A stretch of 40,813 bases of DNA from Veillonella sp. KGMB01456 (GTDB taxonomy: Bacteria; Bacillota; Negativicutes; Veillonellales; Veillonellaceae), in NCBI RefSeq assembly GCF_023051165.1, contig NZ_JALKIG010000018.1:1-40813 (forward strand). Direction: 5' to 3'. The notes under the pieces are model-generated. The model was given only the letters and a program-made list of their open reading frames with translations. It did not search any database and had not been told where the DNA came from. Within the stretch, counting starts at the first letter, position 1; each line of letters starts with the position of its first letter. Made by a program: the position numbers and the translations under genes. Below are positions 24,605 to 32,248 of this stretch, piece after piece.

Positions 24605-26221
24605 TTATTCTATGTCCTGTGCTATTTCCTGCTCAATTTCTTCTGCCAAATACACATAGTTTACAGCATTAATATAGGCCAACACACTGGATGAAATTAC
24701 ATCGGTGCTCACGCCGCGTCCGTTATATCGGCGGCCTTTATATTCAATCGTTACCTGCACTTCACCAAGCGCATCCTGCCCTTCCGTTACGGCTCGTACC
24801 TGATAATCCTTGAGTTCAATCGGCAAACCGATAACACGCTGTGCCGCTTTTAACGACGCATCTACCGAACCGTCACCGACCGCCGCATCTTCGCGAATAC
24901 CTTGCGGTGTTTTCAAACGTACATCGGCGTAAGCATAGCCTCGTTCGTTAGATTTATAATGATGATGGACAAGTTCCACTGCTTTTACATGGTCGATATT
25001 GTCGATAACTAAAGCCAAAATGTCTTCGTCAAAAATCTCTTTTTTACGATCCGCCAAGGCTTTGAATTTAGCGAATAAGTCGTTCACTTTGGCCGTATCA
25101 AACTTAAAGCCCATGCCCTCCAAATGGCTTTCAAAGGCATGACGGCCGGAATGTTTGCCAAGGACGATGCTCGTTTTTTCTGCCCCCACACTTTCCGGTG
25201 TCATAATTTCATAGGTGGTCGGATTATTCAACATACCGTGCTGATGAATACCCGATTCATGGGCAAAAGCGTTACGCCCTACAATCGCCTTATTCGGCGG
25301 TACCACCATACCCGTCAATTTGCTGACCAATTTGCTGACACGAGTGAACTGTTTCGTATCGATGGCGGTGGTTACGCCGTAAATATCGGCGCGAGTTTTT
25401 AAAGCCATTACAACTTCTTCAATGCCCACATTACCGGCTCGTTCGCCAAGACCGTTAATGGTGCCTTCCACCTGACGGGCTCCCGCTTGAATGGCAGCCA
25501 AGGTATTGGCGTTGGCCATGCCCAAATCATCATGGCAATGAACACTGATGATGGCTTTGTCGATGTCCTTTACATGCTCCTTGATGTAACGGATTTTATA
25601 AGCAAACTCATCCGGCGTCATATAGCCCACCGTATCCGGCACGTTCAGGATGGTAGCGCCCCCTTCGATGGCAACACCAAAGACTTCACATAAATAATCC
25701 AAGTCGGTACGCGATGCATCTTCGGCGGAAAACTCGATTTCATCAAATTTGCCGGCTGCAAAAGCTAAGCAGTCTTTTACGATTTCAATGACTTCATCGC
25801 GCGTTTTTTTCAATTTATATTCTAAGTGAATATCGCTGGTGGCAATAAACACATGCAAACGGCTATGCTCAGCGCCTTTCAAAGCTTCCGCGGTGCGCTC
25901 AATGTCTGCCTTATTGGCTCTGGCCAAGCCGCAAATAGTGGCGCCTTTTACTTCATCGGCGATTTTTTTAACCGCTTCAAAGTCCCCCGGCGATGCAGCC
26001 GGAAAGCCCGCTTCAATCACATCAATGCCTAAGCGTACCAAGTTCTGCGCAATTTCAATCTTCTCCGGCGTCTGTAATGATACGCCCGGGCTCTGTTCAC
26101 CGTCACGCAAGGTTGTATCGAAAAAATAAACTCGATCCTGATTTACTACATTATTGGCTGTCTGGTTAACTGCTTGATTTGTTACTTCGTTGACTTGATC
26201 AGTTGCTTGCCCCTGTGTCAT
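24605..26221 (-). CDS. leuA: 2-isopropylmalate synthase
   Basis: LeuA condenses acetyl-CoA with 2-oxoisovalerate, the first committed leucine step. After the start come FFDTTLRDGEQSPG (metal-binding Asp), SVHCHDDLGMANANTLAA (His-x-His metal ligands), GLGERAGN and HESGIHQHGML. The C-terminal ~130 residues form the allosteric leucine-binding domain. The ATG at 26221 is favoured over one two codons upstream for spacing to GAGAGGG. Residues 1-28 are a Gln/Asn/Thr-rich extension with repeated V-N-Q/T-N-Q units absent from typical LeuA. Expression is governed by a Leu T-box far upstream. Confidence 0.96.
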   Translation of the reverse strand: MTQGQATDQVNEVTNQAVNQTANNVVNQDRVYFFDTTLRDGEQSPGVSLQTPEKIEIAQNLVRLGIDVIEAGFPAASPGDFEAVKKIADEVKGATICGLARANKADIERTAEALKGAEHSRLHVFIATSDIHLEYKLKKTRDEVIEIVKDCLAFAAGKFDEIEFSAEDASRTDLDYLCEVFGVAIEGGATILNVPDTVGYMTPDEFAYKIRYIKEHVKDIDKAIISVHCHDDLGMANANTLAAIQAGARQVEGTINGLGERAGNVGIEEVVMALKTRADIYGVTTAIDTKQFTRVSKLVSKLTGMVVPPNKAIVGRNAFAHESGIHQHGMLNNPTTYEIMTPESVGAEKTSIVLGKHSGRHAFESHLEGMGFKFDTAKVNDLFAKFKALADRKKEIFDEDILALVIDNIDHVKAVELVHHHYKSNERGYAYADVRLKTPQGIREDAAVGDGSVDASLKAAQRVIGLPIELKDYQVRAVTEGQDALGEVQVTIEYKGRRYNGRGVSTDVISSSVLAYINAVNYVYLAEEIEQEIAQDIE

Positions 26222-26240
26222 ATACATTCCCTCTCTTTTC

Positions 26241-26460
26241 GCTCTCTTATTTCTCAACTAAGCGCCCTATATGTTTAGCGCCACTCTTTGTTTACCCAAA
26301 ATTTCATCAGTACAGCGCTCTCACCCGCCATACTAAGACTCATCATTTCTTAAGCGAACCGGCTCAGCCCCGCGCTCTCACCCACGGGACCGGTTCCTCT
26401 CTTCTCGCTCAAATGAGTCCCCAGTGCATCATGCTCTCACCCACAATGCATTCTCTCTCT
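26241..26460 (-). promoter_or_regulatory. Tandem hairpin array in the leuA leader
   Basis: On the minus strand the decamer GGGTGAGAGC occurs three times (26433-26442, 26374-26383, 26317-26326), spaced 59 and 57 bases. Each copy sits in the loop of a different stem: TGCAT/ATGCA, AACCGG...CCCG with CGGGG...CCGGTT, and AGTA/TACT. Purine-rich linkers resembling TTGAGAAAAAAGAGAG separate the units, and one more copy lies just before the leuA start. Arms that change while pairing is kept, with constant loops and linkers, suggest a selected RNA structure. A similar GGTGAGAGCGGG lies in the apical part of the Cys T-box Stem I, so these may be reduced Stem I copies. The role is unknown. Confidence 0.6.
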
Positions 26461-26532
26461 TTTTTCTCAAAAGAACCGTCACGCCATTATTTTTAAACTA
26501 TTCTTCTTAAAAAATCTTGACTCGGATAATAT

Positions 26533-26576
26533 AAAAACGCCCCCGGATGCACAGTAAAACTGTACGTCCAGGGGCG
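26533..26576 (-). terminator. Second terminator in the leuA leader
   Basis: Minus-strand CGCCCC-TGGA and TCCG-GGGCG (outer pairs 26571-26576 with 26538-26543), with an inner ACAG/CTGT stem, followed by TTTTTAT. It lies ~120 bases past the T-box terminator and resembles it in sequence (CCCCTGGA...TCCGGGGG), suggesting duplication. Transcripts must pass both to reach leuA. Confidence 0.75.
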
Positions 26577-26697
26577 TTATATACATTAATAGCAGCCTAT
26601 TAACAGCTATGATTTTTGCCGGATGAAGTAAGACTTGAGACCTGAAAATTTAAAATTTAGACTTGAAGTAAAATTTTCATTTATTTTTTCATCTAAC

Positions 26698-26937
26698 AAA
26701 AAAGCCCCCGGAATCACATAATGTGTTCCAGGGGCATCATAAACTATAACACGGTACCACCCTAGTTGGTTCTCTTGCAGTTATAACGGAACTACCGTCA
26801 CGGCTTACTTCAGTTCAGCCGCAATGCTCCGAGGCGAGTTTCGATACTATCCGTTCTATTGCCTCGCACCGACCGGCAACTCTCTGTAAGCAACTAAATA
26901 GTTCTTTATACCTGTTCATCACATATCTCATTTGATT
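26698..26937 (-). promoter_or_regulatory. T-box leader, Leu (CUC) specifier
   Basis: The minus strand has the T-box CTAGGGTGGTACCGTG near 26748-26763, a Stem I with GGTCGGTGCGAGGC, and the specifier loop GAAA-CTC-GCC-TCGGAG with CTC at 26836-26838, a leucine codon matching the downstream leuA. The terminator GCCCC-TGGA/TCCG-GGGGC is followed by six Ts (26698-26703). Confidence 0.93.
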
Positions 26938-26943
26938 GTTGCT

Positions 26944-26973
26944 ATTTTCGCACATACATATATACTTTGTCAA
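26944..26973 (-). promoter_or_regulatory. Promoter of the leu operon
   Basis: Minus-strand TTGACA (26968-26973) with an 18-base spacer to GAAAAT (26944-26949), preceded by TGC (extended -10). The -35 is consensus; the -10 is weak. Confidence 0.6.
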
Positions 26974-26991
26974 GAGATTTTTTTAAGAGTT

Positions 26992-27726
26992 TTATATTTT
27001 ACCAAAATAACGGCTCGAAAACTCTGATTTCTCATAGTTGGAATAATCCGGTAACGGCCCATATTGATTCGTTTCCGGTTGACTCTGCTGTATGCTGAAA
27101 ATTAACAGAACGATAACACCAAATGGTACAAATACGATTAAATACCACCAGCCCGTACGACCGATATCATGGAGCCGCCGTACCTGTACGGCTATGGAAG
27201 GTATGATAAAAGCCAGGCCGATTACACTGCTTATAATACTGCCAAACTCCGAAATAACACTAAAAATAAGCGTTAACAGCGAGCCTACTACCCATTGGGC
27301 CAACACAAAGCGCCAAAATTCACCGCGCGTAGCCCGCCCCTTGAAATCAGCATATTTATCCTTAAGACACATAATATAATTATCGATTAAAGATAGGGAA
27401 CCCACCCAGTTAGGCGGATAACCTTCACCATTCTCCCAATTGGCATAGTGCGTATTAGAGGACTGTGGCTTTGCCGCCGGCACTTGATTATTAACACCGA
27501 CTTCTTTTGGCTGATTGCCATCTGACGAATCATCTGCCACCGGCTCCTCTACATAAACCGGCTGGCTGAATTGACTATCCTTCTTGAATTGTTCTCCTTG
27601 CTGTTCCTTTTTCGGCTGCGCCGGTTCACTCACGTCCGGCATGGCTATTTCACCGACGGCCGTGCCGCATTTCGAACAAAAACGACTGCCTTCCCCAAGT
27701 TTAGCTCCGCATTTTGTACAGTACAT
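26992..27726 (-). CDS. Zinc-ribbon DUF805 membrane protein
   Basis: A 244-residue protein with an N-terminal zinc ribbon (two C-x-x-C pairs in YCTKCG...FCSKCG, residues ~2-20), a ~75-residue charged Gln/Pro-rich linker, and a C-terminal DUF805 domain with about four membrane helices. The DUF805 signature KGRATRGEFWRF and the RRLHDIGRTGWWYL block are clear. It is the longest of four paralogues in the window (others at 32249, 33079 and 34336). The function of DUF805 is unknown; the cytosolic ribbon suggests a sensing or assembly role. It lies upstream of the leu T-box promoter, without a visible terminator between. Confidence 0.85.
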   Translation of the reverse strand: MYCTKCGAKLGEGSRFCSKCGTAVGEIAMPDVSEPAQPKKEQQGEQFKKDSQFSQPVYVEEPVADDSSDGNQPKEVGVNNQVPAAKPQSSNTHYANWENGEGYPPNWVGSLSLIDNYIMCLKDKYADFKGRATRGEFWRFVLAQWVVGSLLTLIFSVISEFGSIISSVIGLAFIIPSIAVQVRRLHDIGRTGWWYLIVFVPFGVIVLLIFSIQQSQPETNQYGPLPDYSNYEKSEFSSRYFGKI

Positions 27727-27784
27727 AATTCCACTCCTTTACCTATTCCCCGTTTTCCATCTATTCCTTACGAATTAATAACTA

Positions 27785-28942
27785 TTACCATGCCAAATTA
27801 TGGCTGATTTTCAACATTAATATGTGACGCACCGCATCATTTAAGCGGTCTTTGGAGATGTCACCGCTGCGCACGGCCTTTAAAATCGCATTATAACCCT
27901 CGATGGCGTGATTGTACTCTTGACCGATAAGCACAATATCCACACCGGCGTTAACAGCCTTAACACTCATATCGCCAAAACTGTAATGATTGGCAACGGC
28001 GCCCATTTCCATATCATCCGTAATGATGACACCTTTATATCCCAGCTTTTGACGTAAAAAATCTTGCATAATAACCTTAGACAAGCTGGCCGGCATGGTA
28101 TCATCGAGATTGCTGTAAACCGCATGGGAAACCATGACCATATAGTCGTCGTTATTCACCGATTGTATGATCGTCTCAAAGGGCTTTAAATCGGTGGCCC
28201 ATAATTCATCGGCCGATGCGTCAATCGTATTGCCCTCTTTATGTAAGTCCGTCACGGTACGACCGATACCCGGAAAATGCTTTAACGAATAAATAAGCCC
28301 CGCTTCATGGTAAGCATTGCCCACCGCCTTAACAAATGGAATGACTTCAGCCGCGGTGGTGCCGTAAGAACGTTCATCGGCAAGGCCCAAATCGGCAACC
28401 GGTGCAAAGTTCACATTAAAACCTAATGATTTTAACTCTTTACCACTTTCTAATGCTAGTTTTGCTGCTTCCGCCGGTGTACCTTGCCCCAGCTGTTCAG
28501 CGGCCGGTACTTTTACAAGCTCACTGCTCAGGCGCGCCACCCAGCCGCCTTCCTGATCTATAGCTACAAAGAGCGGTGCTTTTTCACTTTGGCGAGCCGC
28601 TTTCTGTAAATCTTGAATCAACGCTGCAACCTGTTCTTTGGATTCCATGTTGCGGTCAAACAAAATAATGCCGCCCATTTTGTATTCGCTCAGCATATAG
28701 CGCACATCGTCGTTTACCTGAGTCCCTTGCATGCCGAATAAAATCAGCTGGCCGACTTTTTCTTCATCACTCATGGACTCAAGTAATGAGTCTACTTTTT
28801 GCTCGGCCGTCAAATCCGTCTTTTGCCAAATTTCTTCCTTAGCCTGGGGCTTTGTATCAGAGCCGCACCCTGCCATAACCACTAAAGCCATAAGCAAAGC
28901 CATTAAAAATCCAAGCCGTTTAAGACCTTTTCTGCCTTTCAT
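27785..28942 (-). CDS. Glycoside hydrolase family 3 lipoprotein, beta-N-acetylhexosaminidase (NagZ-like)
   Basis: The 385-residue protein has a lipoprotein signal peptide with lipobox VMAGC (~22-26) followed by Gly-Ser, so it is membrane-anchored and extracytoplasmic. The GH3 domain shows IALID-type strands, VAIDQEGGWVARL, the NagZ catalytic loop KHFPGIGRT...D..KEG (usually KHFPGHG) and the nucleophile-containing ITDDMEMGAV. Expected activity is release of N-acetylglucosamine from muropeptides or glycans. It lies in a series with two NTF2-like anchored proteins immediately upstream (16-base gap). Confidence 0.87.
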   Translation of the reverse strand: MKGRKGLKRLGFLMALLMALVVMAGCGSDTKPQAKEEIWQKTDLTAEQKVDSLLESMSDEEKVGQLILFGMQGTQVNDDVRYMLSEYKMGGIILFDRNMESKEQVAALIQDLQKAARQSEKAPLFVAIDQEGGWVARLSSELVKVPAAEQLGQGTPAEAAKLALESGKELKSLGFNVNFAPVADLGLADERSYGTTAAEVIPFVKAVGNAYHEAGLIYSLKHFPGIGRTVTDLHKEGNTIDASADELWATDLKPFETIIQSVNNDDYMVMVSHAVYSNLDDTMPASLSKVIMQDFLRQKLGYKGVIITDDMEMGAVANHYSFGDMSVKAVNAGVDIVLIGQEYNHAIEGYNAILKAVRSGDISKDRLNDAVRHILMLKISHNLAW

Positions 28943-28957
28943 TAATTCGCCTCACTT

Positions 28958-29587
28958 CTAAATCTTACGGGCCGACATATCATCAATAAGCCAGCCCGAC
29001 CCTTGTTTACGCATCGTCACTTCGCCGGCAAATTTGCTCGCCACCGTGTCGCCCTTGTTACCTGTATAGTCTTCCGCATGCAACGTATACTGAATCACAA
29101 TCGTGTCATCTGTTTGGGAAATAACGCGCATAGAATCCACTATACTTTCCTTGGTTTTGATATACCCCATGGACCAATCATAAAAAGAATTGCCCCCTTC
29201 TCGCTTATAATTTTCAGATAACAAATCATAGGCCTTAGAAATATCACCATCAGTAATCATCTGATGATATGTTCTAAATGTGTTCATAGCACTGTCAGCG
29301 GCCAATGTTTTTGGATCGGATGATTTAGGTTTTACTACCGGTTGTGTTTTAGTTACTGTTTCAGTTGCCGTAGTGGTCACACCATTTGATGTTAACGTGG
29401 TCACTTCTTTGGCTGTCGTATTCAGTATTTGCTGATTTCGTTCCTGATAACTTTCATCGGCATAATCAGCCGCTTCCTCCAATACGCTCATCGTATTGGC
29501 ATAGGACATATACATATTACCAAAAAATAAAAATACCCCCAGTACACAAGCCCCAATAATCTGTCCCTTATCATTGCGTTGATACAT
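28958..29587 (-). CDS. Membrane-anchored NTF2-like protein, copy A
   Basis: A 209-residue protein of unknown function. After the GGAGGAGG ribosome binding site and the ATG at 29587 come a short cytosolic head, one membrane segment (GACVLGVFLFFGNMYMSY), a Thr/Lys-rich stalk and a C-terminal ~110-residue domain. That domain (YHQMITDGDISKAYDLLSEN... IVIQYTLHAED... WLIDDM) has the alpha+beta pattern of NTF2/DUF4878-like lipoprotein domains. It is a clear paralogue of the next gene, copy B, sharing SQTxDTIxIxYTLH and FAGExTxRKxGxxWLID. The domain likely faces the envelope. The longer ORF start at 29629 is inside copy B and is rejected. Confidence 0.78.
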   Translation of the reverse strand: MYQRNDKGQIIGACVLGVFLFFGNMYMSYANTMSVLEEAADYADESYQERNQQILNTTAKEVTTLTSNGVTTTATETVTKTQPVVKPKSSDPKTLAADSAMNTFRTYHQMITDGDISKAYDLLSENYKREGGNSFYDWSMGYIKTKESIVDSMRVISQTDDTIVIQYTLHAEDYTGNKGDTVASKFAGEVTMRKQGSGWLIDDMSARKI

Positions 29588-29603
29588 GCTAACCTCCTCC
29601 TTC

Positions 29604-30191
29604 TTACAACGATTTCTCTTTAATTTCATCGATTAACCAAACCGGTCCATCTTTGCGCAGCGTCGCTTCACCGGCAAATTCCCTACGCACCGTATCGTTA
29701 CCTTCATCGACCAACTTATGTAATGTATATTTAATGATAATCGTATCCTCGGTTTGTGAAACTAAATCCATTGAAGATACGACAACTCCTTTGGTTGCGC
29801 TAAAGCTGTTAACCCAGGTCTCATAATTACCGGCCACATTCTGTTGGTAATTATCGGAAAGCAATTGATACGCACGGGCATACTTATGCTCCGTAAGAAA
29901 CAAATGATAATTTACAAACGTGGTCAACGCACTTTCGAGCTCCTTAAGCTCCAGCACATCTTTTGACGTATCCTTGGCTTCGGTTGCAATTTCGCCCTTG
30001 GCCGCTGATGTAGTTGTCTCTTTAGTATCGGACTCTAAACCTAATGCTTTTTTACCCTGCTCCCAGTAACCAACCCATCTGGTGGCCTGTTCAAATACTT
30101 TATCCACACTGTTTGTGGAAACCATTATCGACGCTGACGCCATGATTAAAACTCCGATAATAATTCGCCGTATTAGACCCCAATAATCCAT
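29604..30191 (-). CDS. Membrane-anchored NTF2-like protein, copy B
   Basis: A 195-residue paralogue of copy A, 16 bases upstream of it. It has an N-terminal membrane anchor (IIIGVLIMASASIMVS, ~10-25), a Lys/Glu/Thr stalk and a C-terminal domain with LLSDNYQQ, SQTEDTIIIKYTLHK and GPVWLIDEIKEKSL. Its function is unknown. The ATG at 30191 follows GGGGAGG. Its 5' leader carries 21-bp tandem repeats. The pair arose by tandem duplication (inference from the shared blocks). Confidence 0.78.
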   Translation of the reverse strand: MDYWGLIRRIIIGVLIMASASIMVSTNSVDKVFEQATRWVGYWEQGKKALGLESDTKETTTSAAKGEIATEAKDTSKDVLELKELESALTTFVNYHLFLTEHKYARAYQLLSDNYQQNVAGNYETWVNSFSATKGVVVSSMDLVSQTEDTIIIKYTLHKLVDEGNDTVRREFAGEATLRKDGPVWLIDEIKEKSL

Positions 30192-30214
30192 ACCATCCTC
30201 CCCGATTGACTGTA

Positions 30215-30270
30215 CCCCTAAACCTATTTACTATTCTCCTAAACCTATTTACTATTCCCCTAAACCTTTT
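30215..30270 (-). repeat. 21-bp tandem repeats in the leader of copy B
   Basis: Minus-strand unit AATAGTAAATAGGTTTAGGRG occurs at 30236-30256 and 30215-30235, with a partial copy at 30257-30270. Each unit ends in AGGGG or AGGAG, so the array multiplies Shine-Dalgarno-like sites ~25-80 bases before the true start. A 61-codon ORF reading through the repeats is out of frame with copy B and is not called. Confidence 0.7.
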
Positions 30271-30457
30271 GCAAAAAATCCTCATTTCATAAATTGGAGA
30301 CTTACTCTATAAGTAAAGAGTTCCACACACATTGAAAGTTTCCCTCTTTTAACTTTTAACGACTTCATTTTATAATCACATTTCAAGTATCTTGATAAAA
30401 TTCATTGAACTTAGCCTCTATATTTATCGTAAAAAGCATGTGGTATAATATAAGCCT
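30271..30457 (+). promoter_or_regulatory. AT-rich region with an extended -10 before the ADP-ribosylglycohydrolase gene
   Basis: TGG-TATAAT (the hexamer at 30444-30449) is an extended -10 on the plus strand, without a good -35. The rest of this stretch is AT-rich and shows no gene. Confidence 0.5.
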
Positions 30458-30502
30458 AACGATATTTTTTGGTTTTTTAACCTGAATATTCATCGTTTTT
30501 TT
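30458..30502 (+). terminator. Terminator-like hairpin in the ADP-ribosylglycohydrolase leader
   Basis: AACGAT (30458-30463) pairs with ATCGTT (30492-30497), with GGTT/AACC inside, and seven Ts follow (30496-30502). It begins almost at the predicted transcription start and ends 38 bases before the start codon, so it could attenuate the gene. Confidence 0.5.
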
Positions 30503-30540
30503 AATTGAATTAGGTGTTGGATATGAGGAGGCGTATTACT

Positions 30541-31356
30541 ATGTTAGGTGCAATTGTAGGCGACGTTGTAGGCTCCCGTTTTGAATGGGACAATCTGAAG
30601 TCTAAAGAATTTGAACTTTTTAAACCCCCTTGTCATGCTACCGATGATTCCGTGATGACCATAGCCATTGGTAATGCTTTATTAAAGGCTGCTACGGCTC
30701 CCCCTGAAAAGCTGGCTCAAACAACCGTAATGTCTATGCGTATTCTGGGACGAGCTTATCATGGTCCTAATTACGACTATGGCGGCATGTTTTACCAATG
30801 GCTCTATGAAAAAGACCCAAAACCATACAACAGTTTTGGGAACGGTGCGGCCATGCGTGTCAGCGGCTGTGCCTACGCCGGCGACAGCTTAGAAGAAGTC
30901 CTTAATTTAGCTCACACCGTAACGGCTGTCACTCATAACCACCCAGACGGTATTGCCGGCGCGCAAGCTACGGCCGGTGCCATTTATTTAGCACGTACCG
31001 GTGCTTCCAAAGACGAAATTCGCAAGTTTGTCCAAGATAATTATTATGACTTGAATTTCACCATTGACGGAATTCGTCCTACCTACACATTTCAAGGTAG
31101 TTGTAAAGGAACGGTACCGCAAGCCGTTGTAGCCTTTCTTGAAGGTAACGACTTTGAAGATACCATTCGCAATGCCATTTCCATCGGCGGCGACAGCGAT
31201 ACCTTGGCAGCCATTGCCGGCTCTATTGCTGAACCGTTCTTCGGAATTTCGCGAGAAATCGGTGATACCGCCTTGTCCTACTTAGATACGCCACTCTTAA
31301 AGCTGTTCTGTGAATTTGAAAAAACCTTTATTTTTCCGAAACAGCCGAAAAAATAG
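30541..31356 (+). CDS. ADP-ribosylglycohydrolase family protein
   Basis: The 271-residue protein has the two magnesium-binding hallmarks of the family, ATDDSVMTIA near residue 40 and the C-terminal IGGDSDTLAAIAG, plus GNGAAMRVS and HNHPDGIAGAQATAGAI between them. Relatives (DraG, ARH types) remove ADP-ribose from proteins or small molecules; the substrate here is unknown. The ATG at 30541 follows GAGGAGG; the ORF extension to 30514 lies upstream of that site. It stands alone on the plus strand. Confidence 0.92.
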   Translation: MLGAIVGDVVGSRFEWDNLKSKEFELFKPPCHATDDSVMTIAIGNALLKAATAPPEKLAQTTVMSMRILGRAYHGPNYDYGGMFYQWLYEKDPKPYNSFGNGAAMRVSGCAYAGDSLEEVLNLAHTVTAVTHNHPDGIAGAQATAGAIYLARTGASKDEIRKFVQDNYYDLNFTIDGIRPTYTFQGSCKGTVPQAVVAFLEGNDFEDTIRNAISIGGDSDTLAAIAGSIAEPFFGISREIGDTALSYLDTPLLKLFCEFEKTFIFPKQPKK

Positions 31357-31607
31357 AATAATCCGAACAGCAAATTTTATTTAGAACCAAATTATTCCGG
31401 CAACATAATCACAACATACCATCATTTTCATATCGATAATTTGCGATTTACTCCCGAATTTGCTATAATTTTAAAAAAACAGCAAGCCCTGTGCTTGTAA
31501 ACAGCACAATAATCAAGCCAAATAATCGATTGTATCATAATGTTATTTTGTCATTTTTTATGTACATCAAGAAAATTTAAAGTTTTCGTATTAGAAAGGT
31601 GTAAAAA
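31357..31607 (+). promoter_or_regulatory. Intergenic region with a plus-strand promoter
   Basis: TTGCGA (31441-31446), a 17-base spacer and TATAAT (31464-31469) with TGC before it. The promoter is about 140 bases before the broken ORF at 31608 and would also serve the 55-residue gene. No clear terminator for the preceding gene was seen. Confidence 0.6.
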
Positions 31608-31862
31608 ATGGATAATTCTCTTTATGAATACAAAGCATTTACTCTTATTGAAGGTTTAGGTGAATTATATACAAAATATCTTTACAGAGTATCAACATCT
31701 GACTTAGATAGCGAAACTAAATAGACATTCATAGACAAAATAAAATCTGAAAAAAGAAATCTTAATTTCAAAACGTTAGATACCGTTGAAAAACTAGATT
31801 TAGCGGAAGCTAATTTTAATCAACTAAAAAAACAATTAGATGGCTTAAATATTTCTTTATAA
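31608..31862 (+). pseudogene. 84-codon ORF with an in-frame amber codon
   Basis: From the ATG at 31608 (AAAGGTG upstream) the frame reads 38 codons to TAG at 31722-31724. It then continues in the same frame for 45 sensible codons, rich in Lys, Leu, Asn and Glu and ending at TAA 31860-31862. The downstream part looks like a charged helical protein (KSEKRNLNFKTLDTVEKLDL...). A single substitution (for example CAG to TAG) explains it. No family is recognised. It could equally encode a 38-residue peptide, or carry a sequencing error. Confidence 0.5.
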
Positions 31863-31902
31863 AAAGTAGACATTAAATTATAACAGTAGGGAGACTTGTA
31901 AA

Positions 31903-32070
31903 ATGAAATCTTTAATTATGTTATTGTTAGCCGGCTTATTTATGTATATTTCCTTCAAAATGATGGTATTTGCATTTAAAGTAGGCTTCATGGTTGTATC
32001 CATTCTCTTACTTTGTGGCTTTGTTTATTACCTCTACCGCTCTATCACGTCCAAACGTTCGGAAGAGTAA
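31903..32070 (+). CDS. Small membrane protein (55 residues)
   Basis: Start at 31903 after GTAGGGAG. The sequence is almost entirely two hydrophobic segments (SLIMLLLAGLFMYISF and MVVSILLLCGFVYYL) followed by a basic/polar tail ending TSKRSEE. Its function is unknown. It lies 40 bases after the broken ORF, probably in the same transcript, and is followed by a strong terminator. Confidence 0.7.
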   Translation: MKSLIMLLLAGLFMYISFKMMVFAFKVGFMVVSILLLCGFVYYLYRSITSKRSEE

Positions 32071-32116
32071 TACTGATACCACATACCACATACCGCATAA
32101 AACATACTCCTAACAA

Positions 32117-32147
32117 AAAGCGATGGACCCCGGTCCATCGCTTTTTT
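32117..32147. terminator. Bidirectional terminator
   Basis: GCGATGGACC and GGTCCATCGC (32120-32129 and 32132-32141) form a perfect 10-bp stem. Six Ts follow on the plus strand, and five As precede on the left, so it ends the 55-residue gene and the convergent DUF805 gene at 32249. Confidence 0.88.
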
Positions 32148-32248
32148 GCGTTCATTTTAAAAGACCCATAAGACTAGGTAACTACTTATCTTATCGGCCT
32201 AAAAAACAACTCATTTTGTCCTATAAAATAAAAACAGCGCAAAATGTC

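Noticed and set aside
26241-26460. CRISPR-like array
   Set aside because: Only the 10-base loop is constant and the flanks pair with themselves; there are no full repeats, spacers or cas genes.
30100-30285. 61-codon minus-strand ORF with R-F-R-G-I-V-N-like repeats
   Set aside because: It is a translation of the 21-bp leader repeats in a frame different from copy B.
31608-31862. Pyrrolysine read-through of the TAG
   Set aside because: No pyl genes are visible and no methylamine methyltransferase is involved; one substitution explains it.
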